Assembly: GCA_020344055.1 (NCBI GenBank)
Contig: CP070813.1
Coordinates: 1,280,027 to 1,322,341, forward strand
Source: Candidatus Zixiibacteriota bacterium
Lineage (GTDB): Bacteria; Zixibacteria; MSB-5A5; UBA10806
Reading direction: 5' to 3'
DNA length: 42,315 nucleotides
Part shown: positions 34,314 through 42,290 of the stretch, in pieces
Position numbering within the stretch: the first letter of the stretch is position 1
How the letters are laid out: every line of letters begins with the position of its first letter
Position numbers and translations under genes: made by a program
Notes under the pieces: model-generated
Told to the model about the DNA's origin: nothing
The model's input: only the letters and a program-made list of their open reading frames with translations
Database searches by the model: none

Positions 34314-35570
34314 ATGGCAGTCAAGGCTTTAAAGTTCCTTGTTTTAACAGGTGTAATGGCGGCGGTTATCTACTCGCCCTGCATTGCCCAGTGGGATTTA
34401 TATTACCAGGGTTCACTGGTAACGGCCGGCCAACCGCACGATCTGGTCGTCTCCGGCAACTATGTATTCCTGGGCGATTGGACCGCCGGTTTCACGGTCA
34501 TAAATATCGCCAATCGCTACTTCCCGCTACAGGCATATAATTACGATACCCCGGGCCTGGCCAATTCCGTTTTTCTGCATGGCACCCTTGCGCTTGTTGC
34601 CGACTGGAGCCAGGGAGTGGCGATTTTCGATATCTCCAATCCCGCCTCACCTGCCTATCTGTCCACCTGGAATACCCCCGGCGCGGCGTATTACGTTTAT
34701 GCTAAGGATACCTGCGCCTATATAGCTGATTTTAACGGCGATCTGGCCGTAATTGATATTTCCGACCCGACCGATCCCCAATACATAACTACACTTCAAC
34801 TTCCCGGCCTTGCCACCGGCGTCTGCGGATCGGGTAATTACCTCTACGCCGTCTCCTATCCGCAGGGGATCGAGACCTACGATATATCCGATCCCTCATC
34901 TCCCGTTCACGTGGATTCATACGTTTCTCCGGGCTCGGCTATCAACATAAGCGTATCGGATACCCTGCTGTTTCTATGCGAGGCCGATGAGGGCGTAACG
35001 ATTTTATCCATAAATGACCCCTCGGATCCATTGATGTTGTCATACGTAGATACGCCCTTTTACGCCAACGACGCCACGGTGGCCGATACGATCCTGTATG
35101 TGGCGGACGATTCTGCCGGCGTTATAGCGTATTCCGTCAGAAATCCCCTGATTCCTTTTGAACTTACCAGCTACGATAGCCCCGGGGCCGCCAAAGGAGT
35201 GTTCGCCTCGGATACAACCGTTTTTCTCGGCGACAACAGCTCCTTTATTATTCTGGTCCATACCGATACTCCCAGCGGAATAGAGGAGAAGGAAATAGGC
35301 GCTCCCGCGGCCTTCTGGATCCAATCGATTTATCCGAATCCGTTCAATCCCGAGGCTACCATCAGGTTTAATCTGGAGAAAACGGCGGAGATCTCCCTGG
35401 ACGTTTACGATATCGGCGGTCGCCTGGTGGAAAACCTTTTGAAGCAGACTCTCGGTCCCGGAACATTCGAGGTTTCCTGGGACGGTGGAAACCATCCCTC
35501 CGGAATATACCTGATCAGGCTTGCGGGAGGCGGTTATGGCATTGTCAGAAAAGCCACTCTTCTTAAATAA
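34314..35570 (+). CDS. LVIVD-repeat beta-propeller with T9SS type A sorting domain
   Basis: A 418-residue secreted protein. Signal peptide to about residue 27 (VMAAVIYSPCIAQ). Residues about 40-320 are six to seven repeats of about 42 residues of the LVIVD type, each with a core like VAIFDISNPASP, VIDISDPTDP and TYDISDPSSP, forming a predicted beta-propeller. Residues about 335-418 form a T9SS type A C-terminal sorting domain: SIYPNPFNPEATIRFNLEK, LDVYDIGGRLV, PSGIYLIRL, ending ATLLK. The CTD directs export by the type IX system and attachment to the surface. No enzyme motif is seen, so a binding or structural role is likely. GCGGAG lies nine bases before the ATG. The following 298 bases are non-coding. 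Confidence 0.93.
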   Translation: MAVKALKFLVLTGVMAAVIYSPCIAQWDLYYQGSLVTAGQPHDLVVSGNYVFLGDWTAGFTVINIANRYFPLQAYNYDTPGLANSVFLHGTLALVADWSQGVAIFDISNPASPAYLSTWNTPGAAYYVYAKDTCAYIADFNGDLAVIDISDPTDPQYITTLQLPGLATGVCGSGNYLYAVSYPQGIETYDISDPSSPVHVDSYVSPGSAINISVSDTLLFLCEADEGVTILSINDPSDPLMLSYVDTPFYANDATVADTILYVADDSAGVIAYSVRNPLIPFELTSYDSPGAAKGVFASDTTVFLGDNSSFIILVHTDTPSGIEEKEIGAPAAFWIQSIYPNPFNPEATIRFNLEKTAEISLDVYDIGGRLVENLLKQTLGPGTFEVSWDGGNHPSGIYLIRLAGGGYGIVRKATLLK

Positions 35571-35868
35571 ACCCTTTTAATTAATAACCTGGATAGTTCT
35601 CCTGAAAATTAGATATATTTTAATATAAACAGATGAAGTCGAGCTGGCATTTTTTTCCAGAACCGGTGATTATTTTTCCGTTTCCCGGATTGCCGATTTG
35701 CATCTAAAGCCGGATAGACCTCTATAATCTATTGACGCGGTTTAAGATAGGCCGAAAACCCCTCTTCGCGCCGTTATGGCACACCCTTTGAATATTCTAT
35801 TGCTCGATATGGAAGAAATATAAGAGTTAGTCAGCGGAATGAGAAAATGCAAATAGAGGCGGGATAAG
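35571..35868. other. Non-coding gap before the glycan-like block
   Basis: The 298 bases hold no convincing gene. A possible promoter is TTGCAT (35698-35703) with TATAAT at 35723-35728, but the 19-base spacer is long. GAGGCGGGA just before 35869 is the ribosome site of the next gene. No clear terminator hairpin follows the T9SS-cargo gene. Confidence 0.4.
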
Positions 35869-37038
35869 ATGCAAAAAAGATATGTCAGGATTGCCAACGC
35901 CCTTCTGGATCTGGAACCGTTTGATTCTGAAAGATCGGAATTTTATGACGGAGGCATCGACCCATCAGCCCTGCGGTTGAATAATAATGAATCGATGATG
36001 GCCCCTTCGCCCGGAGTATTATCGGCCATAAAAAACCTGCTGGAAAGGGAATCGCTGAACAGGTTTCCCGATCCCCGTGCCGTCCGGCTGAAAAATAAAA
36101 TCGCGGAATATTGCGGAATGCCGGCTGAGTATATCGGATGTTATCCCGGGGCGGGAATATCTCTGGAAAATATCCTGAAGACTTTCCTTGAGCCCGGAAC
36201 CGAAATGTTGACCGCCGGGGCCGTTCCTGCGGATAAACTAATCGCCGCCAGAACCGCGGGATCGACCGTCGTAGAAACTGATTATGATAATCCCTTCTCA
36301 CCCTCGCTGGAACCGGTTATCAATAATATCGGGAAACGGACCCGGGTTCTCTACCTGGGCAATCCCTCCGAATATATAGGGTCATTTTTTACTGAGGCCG
36401 AACTGGTTTTCCTCCTGGCATACGCTGAGAATACCATGATAGTCGTGGACGAATCGTATTTCGAGTTCAGCGGTTTCACGGCTGCCGACCTTGTCAGGAA
36501 ATTCCCTAATTTGACCATTATCAGATCGTTATCTCACGCTTTCGGGCTGGCCGCGATGAATGTCAGCTACGTCATCACCGACCCTGAGAATCTGGTCTAT
36601 ATGAATAGACTTAGCGCAGGATACGCTATCGACGCTGTTTCACAGGTTGCGGCCGAGGCGGCTCTGGATGATCCGGATTATATGCGAAGGTATGTCAGTA
36701 CGGTCAACCGCTCGAAAGATCTGATTTCCGCCAACCTGCCCGAAACCGGGTATGATTTCTATATTTCGCCGGCCAACTTTTTCGTGCTTCGCGTTTCAGA
36801 TCCCGAATCGGCATACGATTATTTGAAAAATAACGGCGTTTTGGTAAAAGACCTGTCCGGAATCAATCGGCTGGAGGGCCTTATCAGGATTACCGTCGGC
36901 ATCCCCGAACAGACGGACCGTCTCCTTCTGCTTCTGGGCAGGGCGGCCGAGAGATTCGCCACCGGATTCAATCGTAGCAGGATAGCGAGACTCTCAAACG
37001 TCGAGGAGAAAAATTCGGTAAAGAGCGGTTTGAAATGA
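35869..37038 (+). CDS. HisC-like aminotransferase homologue lacking the PLP lysine
   Basis: A 389-residue fold-type-I protein closest in pattern to histidinol-phosphate aminotransferase: LRLNNNESMMAPSPGV (N-terminal arm), ENTMIVVDESYFEF with the PLP-ring Asp194, and the C-terminal LIRITVGIPEQTDRLL. The active-site lysine of the RTFSKAFGLAGxRxGY motif is replaced: here the stretch reads RSLSHAFGLAAMNVSY with His223 where Lys belongs and Asn231 for the conserved Arg. The NPNNPTG motif is also changed, to NPSEYIG (165-171), losing the Asn that contacts PLP O3'. It therefore cannot transaminate normally. ColD, a sugar 3-dehydratase, is a known PLP enzyme with His for Lys, so an unusual reaction is possible; a binding or structural role is equally likely. 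The stop overlaps the next start (ATGA). Confidence 0.85.
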   Translation: MQKRYVRIANALLDLEPFDSERSEFYDGGIDPSALRLNNNESMMAPSPGVLSAIKNLLERESLNRFPDPRAVRLKNKIAEYCGMPAEYIGCYPGAGISLENILKTFLEPGTEMLTAGAVPADKLIAARTAGSTVVETDYDNPFSPSLEPVINNIGKRTRVLYLGNPSEYIGSFFTEAELVFLLAYAENTMIVVDESYFEFSGFTAADLVRKFPNLTIIRSLSHAFGLAAMNVSYVITDPENLVYMNRLSAGYAIDAVSQVAAEAALDDPDYMRRYVSTVNRSKDLISANLPETGYDFYISPANFFVLRVSDPESAYDYLKNNGVLVKDLSGINRLEGLIRITVGIPEQTDRLLLLLGRAAERFATGFNRSRIARLSNVEEKNSVKSGLK

Positions 37039-38423
37039 TTGTCGATGAGATAAAAAGCATACATAATTTCGTCAGGTCCCGTAACGGCGCCAACGGCAAT
37101 CCGGCGCGGAAAATCGTCTTCGCCGTTAAAAATATCCGGCATTTCCAGAACGCTTTGAGATTTTTAAGAGAATCCCAATGGCGTTCGATTGAATGGCATG
37201 AAAATTATCAACGGGAGAAGCTCCAGAAGCTTATAAAGTTCTCATCAGAAAAGGTGCCTTTTTACAGGGATCTTATGGGCAAATATAGGATCGATAACGG
37301 AAAATCCAGACCCGTCGAATATCTGAAAGATTTCCCTATAATAAAAGAGGCCGACCTGAGATCCCATTCCAACCTGTTCATATCCGATCGTGTTGGAAAT
37401 GATGACTATATTTATATGGCCTTGAGTAGAAAATACAGCGATAAATTTTATCTGCCCGTGGACGCGGAAACGTTCATAGGAGATAAGGCCTTGATAGCCC
37501 GGCACTATGAGAACGCTGGTTACCGGATAGGTTCCCCGGTTCTTTGCTTCGTAAACGAGATTGACGGATGCCGGGGTAAGGAATTCCGGTTCGACAGAGC
37601 CCGCAACAGATATTATTTTTCGTCGAGCAATCTTAAAAGAAAAAACCTCCCTGATTATTGCAGGAAAATTAAGGAGCCGAATGCCGGTTTCATATTCGGC
37701 TATCCCGGTTCATTGGAAACCTTTGCCGATTACGTTCTGGAGTGGGAGATAGGCTTAAGGTTCCAGGGAGTAATAACAAGCGGCGAAATCCTTACCGATA
37801 TCGTGCGAACGAAAATCGAGAGCGCTTTTCATGCCAAGGTTTACGATCTTTATCATTATTCGTTTCCTATTCTCGGGATGGGTCAATGTCACTATTGCGA
37901 AGGTTATCATCTGTTCTCGGAATATTGCATTCTCGAGCTGGTCGATTTCAACGGAAATCAGGTCAAAGAAAAAGGGGAGGTGGGCAGACTCGTGGCCACT
38001 AATATTTCCAACCGCGCGCTGCCCTTAATCCGCTTCGACACCGGCGATTTTGGAGTGTACGATGGAAGCGGATGCGATTGTGGTAGGGGATTGCCGAAAA
38101 TCGTCAGGAAAATAGCGGGCTCGCACAGGGAAATGCTGATAACCGCCGACGGCAGCTATCTTCCTCCGGGGCCTTTGCGAGCGGTCTTGAGCCAGGCCGG
38201 TTTCTCGACTACAGGTTATCAATTGGTTCAGGAAAAAAGGCATAAATTCAAGCTGAAACTTATACGCGGACCGGAATATAGGCCCGACAGTCTTGAGAGG
38301 ATAAAAGGCGATCTACAGGAAAGGCTGGGCGAAAGTTCCGATATATCCATTGAATCAGTAAATCTAATAAGCGGGGATGGAAGAAAAACCAGATCGATAA
38401 TGAGGGAATATGAACCGGAATAA
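37035..38423 (+). CDS. PaaK/CapK-like adenylate-forming enzyme homologue with lost ATP loop
   Basis: A 462-residue protein with the layout of phenylacetate-CoA ligase and CapK-like (coenzyme F390 synthetase-like) proteins: LQKLIKFSSEKVPFYRDLM, DFPIIKEADLRSH, ITSGEILT, RFDTGDFG (Asp335 and Asp338 region) and a C-terminal lysine segment. The phosphate-binding TSGSTG(x)P loop is missing: the aligned segment is ALSRKYSDKFYLPVD (129-143), without glycines. The later YGSxE motif is DLYHYSF (271-277). Both ATP-site motifs are thus degenerate, so normal adenylation is doubtful. Cys-rich patches (MGQCHYCEGYH, GSGCDCGRG) may bind metal, as CapK-like proteins sometimes carry. The start overlaps the aminotransferase stop (ATGA) and the next gene starts 14 bases before its stop. 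Confidence 0.85.
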   Translation: MIVDEIKSIHNFVRSRNGANGNPARKIVFAVKNIRHFQNALRFLRESQWRSIEWHENYQREKLQKLIKFSSEKVPFYRDLMGKYRIDNGKSRPVEYLKDFPIIKEADLRSHSNLFISDRVGNDDYIYMALSRKYSDKFYLPVDAETFIGDKALIARHYENAGYRIGSPVLCFVNEIDGCRGKEFRFDRARNRYYFSSSNLKRKNLPDYCRKIKEPNAGFIFGYPGSLETFADYVLEWEIGLRFQGVITSGEILTDIVRTKIESAFHAKVYDLYHYSFPILGMGQCHYCEGYHLFSEYCILELVDFNGNQVKEKGEVGRLVATNISNRALPLIRFDTGDFGVYDGSGCDCGRGLPKIVRKIAGSHREMLITADGSYLPPGPLRAVLSQAGFSTTGYQLVQEKRHKFKLKLIRGPEYRPDSLERIKGDLQERLGESSDISIESVNLISGDGRKTRSIMREYEPE

Positions 38424-39624
38424 CGATAAATCGGGATTGAGCCGTATGACCATCGGGATCAGCGTCTTAAATGTGCAAACCGGAAGCGATTATGGATACA
38501 TTAACAGGCTGATAGAATGTCTCGGCGATCCGGCGGTCGACCGGACTTTTATTTTGATCGGACGCGAAGAACAAAAAGGCCATTTTATCGCCGCGCCGGC
38601 GAATTTCAGCTACAGATTTTACAAACTGCACGGTCCGGTTTCGGAATCATCCGGTCCCCGGATTGATAAACTGTTCAATGAGGTTATTGCCGACTTCGGC
38701 TGCGATTTACTCCTGGAATTCGGCCTGGGCGGGGTTTCCAGCGTTTCCTTGCCCCGGGTCTCGATGATAAACAATTTTAAAATGGTCGGAACCTTCAGTA
38801 ACAGCGGCAAACCGTCGGTTTCGCGGAGAAAATTGACGCTGATAAATAAATCCAACGTAAATAACATCAAAAACGCCCGTGGTATCATATTCTCCAATCC
38901 TTATCTTCAACATGAAATATCCAGAATCATACCGCTGGAGCGTCTTAAGACAACATCGATATATTTGGGGATGCCCGGTCCGGATGAGGAATCCAGCCAT
39001 AAGGCAATTGCCCGATACGGGATCGGTAGCAGGCATATTGTTTCCATCGTATCCTCAGAAGGAATGAAAGAGTCTTTGAGAATGCTTAAAGCGTACTGCC
39101 GCGCGTTTGAAAAGGACTCCGAGGCCCCTGACCTCGTACTGGTGGGCACTAATGAAAATCCCCGGGATGTAGGTTTGATACTGGATAAGATTAATAAGTC
39201 GGCGCTTCAGTCGAAAATTAAATATATCGGCACAATCCCCGACGAGGATTTTTCGGCTCTTCTCCATAAAGCACATTTCCTGGTGATTCCGTCTGAAATT
39301 TTCAATAACGCCGATACGCTGGTTACCGCTATGAACTGCGGTTGCGCCATCCTTTGCGCCAATAAAAATGCCAATCAAGAGATAACGGGTGGCGCGGCGT
39401 TGTATTTTGATCCCGACCACCGGCCGGACCTGACTTATAAACTGAAATTGACGGCCGATGATAAGAGTTTGCTGGACTTTTTGCGAAGGCAATCTACGTC
39501 AAGAGCTCGTCTTTTCACCAAAGGGCAGATCGCCGGCAGGCTTCTGGGCTTTTTCGACGATGTTATCTGTGACTCTAAAGACTCTGCCGCTGTGAAAACT
39601 CCTCAAAATACCGTTGCCCCGTAA
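38410..39624 (+). CDS. GT4-like glycosyltransferase homologue lacking the EX7E glutamates
   Basis: A 404-residue GT-B-fold protein. The N-terminal half resembles glycosyltransferase family 4 acceptor domains (TGSDYGYINRLIECL, NARGIIFSNPYLQHEI). The C-terminal half has IVSIVSSEGMKESLRMLKAY, VLVGTNENP, KIKYIGTIPDEDFSALLHKA and the donor-site motif region PSEIFNNADTLVTAMNCGCAIL (about 294-315, quoted for position). In GT4 enzymes this reads EGFGLPVLEAMACG with two glutamates eight residues apart; here the equivalents are Phe298 and Thr306, so the EX7E catalytic pair is absent. Lys of GMKES may keep a donor-phosphate contact. Either an inactive or an altered enzyme. The ATG at 38410 has GAGGGAA upstream inside the previous gene, and the two genes overlap by 14 bases. 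Confidence 0.82.
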   Translation: MNRNNDKSGLSRMTIGISVLNVQTGSDYGYINRLIECLGDPAVDRTFILIGREEQKGHFIAAPANFSYRFYKLHGPVSESSGPRIDKLFNEVIADFGCDLLLEFGLGGVSSVSLPRVSMINNFKMVGTFSNSGKPSVSRRKLTLINKSNVNNIKNARGIIFSNPYLQHEISRIIPLERLKTTSIYLGMPGPDEESSHKAIARYGIGSRHIVSIVSSEGMKESLRMLKAYCRAFEKDSEAPDLVLVGTNENPRDVGLILDKINKSALQSKIKYIGTIPDEDFSALLHKAHFLVIPSEIFNNADTLVTAMNCGCAILCANKNANQEITGGAALYFDPDHRPDLTYKLKLTADDKSLLDFLRRQSTSRARLFTKGQIAGRLLGFFDDVICDSKDSAAVKTPQNTVAP

Positions 39625-39876
39625 GATAAATCCGGATAACGAAATATGACGTAAACCCATTTCGGTGTGGTATCGCCCATTTTACGCCGCAAAAAACCGT
39701 TGCAGTTTGAAACAGTTGTATGAAATTATTTTTATCTCCGGGTAAATTGCCGCCGCAATAAAAATCTTTTAAGGCGCCGGCCATACGGTCGAGATTCCAT
39801 GAATCATAAATTCAGAACAGGGGCATAATATGCCGAATAGTGAATATAGAACCGATTTTCGGGAGGTCGAAGAGCC

Positions 39877-40581
39877 ATGGATAAGTGTGAGGAAACAGCC
39901 ATTCTGGAAAGAAGCAAGACGCGCCCGGCGGAGTTTAGCGGCGTCAATAAGAAAGACCGCTTTTCAAAATATAATGTGCCTGTTATTATAATAGAATCCT
40001 CTCTGGTGGGATGTTCGCTCTTCCTGGCGTTTCTGGTACGGCAGATACATTTCACCGCTGATGGCCGCCAATTTTTGGTCGGGCCGGGTGAAATTTTCCG
40101 CATGAGCCTGGGAATAGCTTTCTGCTACGCGTTTATTTGCGTCTTGAGACGGGAGTACCGATGGGGATTGAATTCTCCCGCAAAAGAGACCGCGAAACGG
40201 ATGGGTCAATATATTGTCGAGACTCATGTGTTATATCTGGCGTTGCTTTTTCTCGCAAATGACGTCAATTTCACATCTACCAAGTTGGCGATCGGGATGA
40301 GTGCCCTAACAAGCGCAGTTCTTTTATTCTCCTGCAGATTCGCATATAGGTCTGTCCGAACCCGGGAGAAATCGCCGTCGGAGCACCGCAAAATCACCCT
40401 GAAAAAGCCGCCTTATTCGTACGAATTGGAGACTTCATCCCCGGCCGGTGAGAACGCAGAAACGCGAAGAAACGCTTTTCCCAGGGAACATTCGAAGGTT
40501 GGTAAGTCGATAAATGGCAGTCTCACCGAGGATCCGGGGGAAAATCAATACCGTCCCGGCCGGCACGCTCCTGAGAATTGA
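39877..40581 (+). CDS. WbaP-like membrane anchor without the sugar-transferase domain
   Basis: A 234-residue protein with four predicted membrane helices (about 33-56, 70-90, 112-132, 140-160) and the motif RREYRWGL before the third, then a hydrophilic tail (about 165-234) rich in Arg, Glu, Pro and Ser. The helix pattern, the YRWG motif and RFAYRSVR at the end match the N-terminal membrane module of polyprenyl glycosylphosphotransferases of the WbaP/EpsE type. The CoA-binding-like and catalytic sugar-transferase domains, which normally add about 250 residues, are missing, and only 199 non-coding bases separate this gene from the next, so there is no room for them. It is a truncated or free-standing membrane module. 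Start at 39877 follows GGAGG at about ten bases. Confidence 0.7.
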   Translation: MDKCEETAILERSKTRPAEFSGVNKKDRFSKYNVPVIIIESSLVGCSLFLAFLVRQIHFTADGRQFLVGPGEIFRMSLGIAFCYAFICVLRREYRWGLNSPAKETAKRMGQYIVETHVLYLALLFLANDVNFTSTKLAIGMSALTSAVLLFSCRFAYRSVRTREKSPSEHRKITLKKPPYSYELETSSPAGENAETRRNAFPREHSKVGKSINGSLTEDPGENQYRPGRHAPEN

Positions 40582-40780
40582 GTATCAGATAATAATGCGG
40601 GAGAAATCAAAAGCTACTTGTATCTGATTTGTGACCGGTTTTCGGGAATAATTTGATTTACGATGTAAGCTAACGACGTTTAAAGCCGATAAATAACAAG
40701 AAGGAATACTTGAGATTACGTTGATCGGCAGCATTTGAATCTGCTCGAGAGGATCAAGAAAAATTATTCGGGGGTTTAAG

Positions 40781-42226
40781 ATGAAAAAATTGTTGATCGC
40801 GGTCTTGACGGTACAGTTTTTGTTCGCGGCGGCATACTCCGCCGACTTTTTGACCAGCGCCAGGGGCGGAGGAATCGGTTTCTCGTTCTTCGTTCTGGGA
40901 GACGATCCATCCGGCGCACTCTATAATCCGGCTTCGCTGGGATTTATAAACGGCTGGCAATCCCAGTTCATGTACAACAAGAGAAACAATTACGGCTATG
41001 CGCAGTGGGACGAGAATCCCTACTACGGCCTTTTCGGGGCGGTTTATAATCAGCCGGAATGGGGAACCTTTGCGCTAAACAGCGTGCAGAGCGGGTCTTT
41101 GCTGGATAATACCGATATCCCCACCGTCAACTATTTCACCTTATCGTTCGGGCGCGAATTCTGGCCGGGACTGGCCATGGGAACATCGATTAAGTACATG
41201 GATGAATACGGCTTTCTGGAGAGATCGGCCTTCGACTTCGATTTCGGGGTAACATACCGCACCACCGAAAACATAATCCTGGCGGCGTCGGCTGAAAACA
41301 TCGCCAGGTCGAAACTGACCCCGGTTTACCTCGGAATCGCCGAACGTCTCCCGCGCCGCAGCCGGGCGGGCGGCGCCTATATCCTTGAAACGGACGAGTT
41401 TCAGGCCGCCTTTCTTCTGGCATCCCAGATCCAGGAATGGGGCATTCTGGAAAAACATACGACCTTCCTCGCCAATTTCGGGACCGAATGGTGGTTCAAT
41501 CGCTTCGGTAAAATCGCTTTCGCCGCGCGGGGCGGCTATACCATCGGAAAAGGGGTCTTAAACGACCTGAAAAGCGATTACAATAGCTTTTCCGGGGGAC
41601 TGTCGGTCAATTACAATCTGGGCTCAAATGATTTGAGGATAGATTACGGCATCGAGACATTCCCCTATGATACCGAGCCGGGCCGCAGCCCCGTAAACCA
41701 TTATTTCTCCCTCAATTTCGGGTGGGGAGGAATCCCGAGCTACAGCAGATACGAAGCCGATGAGGAATATACGGAAAATCCGCCGATCCAGCACGACTAC
41801 CTCTCTACACTGGAACCGAAAACCTACGAACCTCCTCAGACGGACGAAAATGATATTGATCCCGATACCGAATTCGACATTAAAAAGTTCGAGCGCTACA
41901 AGGTGGAAATGGATGTCGCGGATATTTCAAGCATGGATTATAAACGCGTAGTCTTCTATCTTCGCCCTCAGACCATAATAAACACTAACTCATGGAAGCT
42001 GTATGTGTTTAAGGCGAAAATCAAGAAATGGAGCGAGGTGGAAATAGACCGCTGGGCCCTGAAAGTTATCGAGGGGAAAGGGCTCCCTCCGCTAAACGTG
42101 GTCTGGGACGGGATTTCAAGCGACGGCAGATTGCTGCCTCCTGGGAAATACTATTGCATACTGACAGCGGTCGATCAACAGGGCAGGCATTTCGCCACAC
42201 AGTGGCATAATTTTAATCTGGAATAG
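40781..42226 (+). CDS. PorV/PorQ-like outer-membrane protein with C-terminal FlgD-type domain
   Basis: A 481-residue outer-membrane protein. Signal peptide to about residue 21 (LFAAAYS|AD). Residues 22-320 have the PorV/PorQ pattern of the FadL-like barrel family: DFLTSARGGGIGFSFFVLGDDPSGALYNPA, YGYAQWDENPYYGLFGAVYNQ, GLAMGTSIKYMDEYG. After an acidic linker (about 325-370) comes a FlgD-like Ig domain (about 375-481) ending VVWDGISSDGRLLPPGKYYCILTAVD. PorV in T9SS shuttles cargo from the translocon to the attachment complex; PorQ-type proteins are related. The T9SS-cargo gene at 34314 lies 5 kb upstream, so a T9SS link is possible but other T9SS genes are not here. GGGGGTTTAAG precedes the ATG, and two hairpins end the operon. 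Confidence 0.88.
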   Translation: MKKLLIAVLTVQFLFAAAYSADFLTSARGGGIGFSFFVLGDDPSGALYNPASLGFINGWQSQFMYNKRNNYGYAQWDENPYYGLFGAVYNQPEWGTFALNSVQSGSLLDNTDIPTVNYFTLSFGREFWPGLAMGTSIKYMDEYGFLERSAFDFDFGVTYRTTENIILAASAENIARSKLTPVYLGIAERLPRRSRAGGAYILETDEFQAAFLLASQIQEWGILEKHTTFLANFGTEWWFNRFGKIAFAARGGYTIGKGVLNDLKSDYNSFSGGLSVNYNLGSNDLRIDYGIETFPYDTEPGRSPVNHYFSLNFGWGGIPSYSRYEADEEYTENPPIQHDYLSTLEPKTYEPPQTDENDIDPDTEFDIKKFERYKVEMDVADISSMDYKRVVFYLRPQTIINTNSWKLYVFKAKIKKWSEVEIDRWALKVIEGKGLPPLNVVWDGISSDGRLLPPGKYYCILTAVDQQGRHFATQWHNFNLE

Positions 42227-42247
42227 CTGCGCATTTTAATGGGGGGG

Positions 42248-42289
42248 AAGCGCCGTTTTCTCGTTTGAAGACGGCGCTTTCATTTTATA
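42248..42289 (+). terminator. Rho-independent terminator after the barrel gene
   Basis: AAGCGCCGTTTT (42248-42259) pairs with AAGACGGCGCTT (42268-42279), one G-T wobble, loop of eight bases, followed by TCATTTTAT. It lies 22 bases after the stop codon of the PorV/PorQ-like gene. Confidence 0.85.
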
Positions 42290-42290
42290 T

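Noticed and set aside
39831..39989. Short frame starting ATG before the WbaP-like gene
   Set aside because: About 52 codons, overlaps the real start in another frame, no ribosome site, arginine-rich shadow composition.
34314..42226. Complete T9SS locus
   Set aside because: Only a cargo with sorting domain and a PorV/PorQ-like barrel are seen; none of the core secretion genes (sov, porK-N, porU) is in the window.
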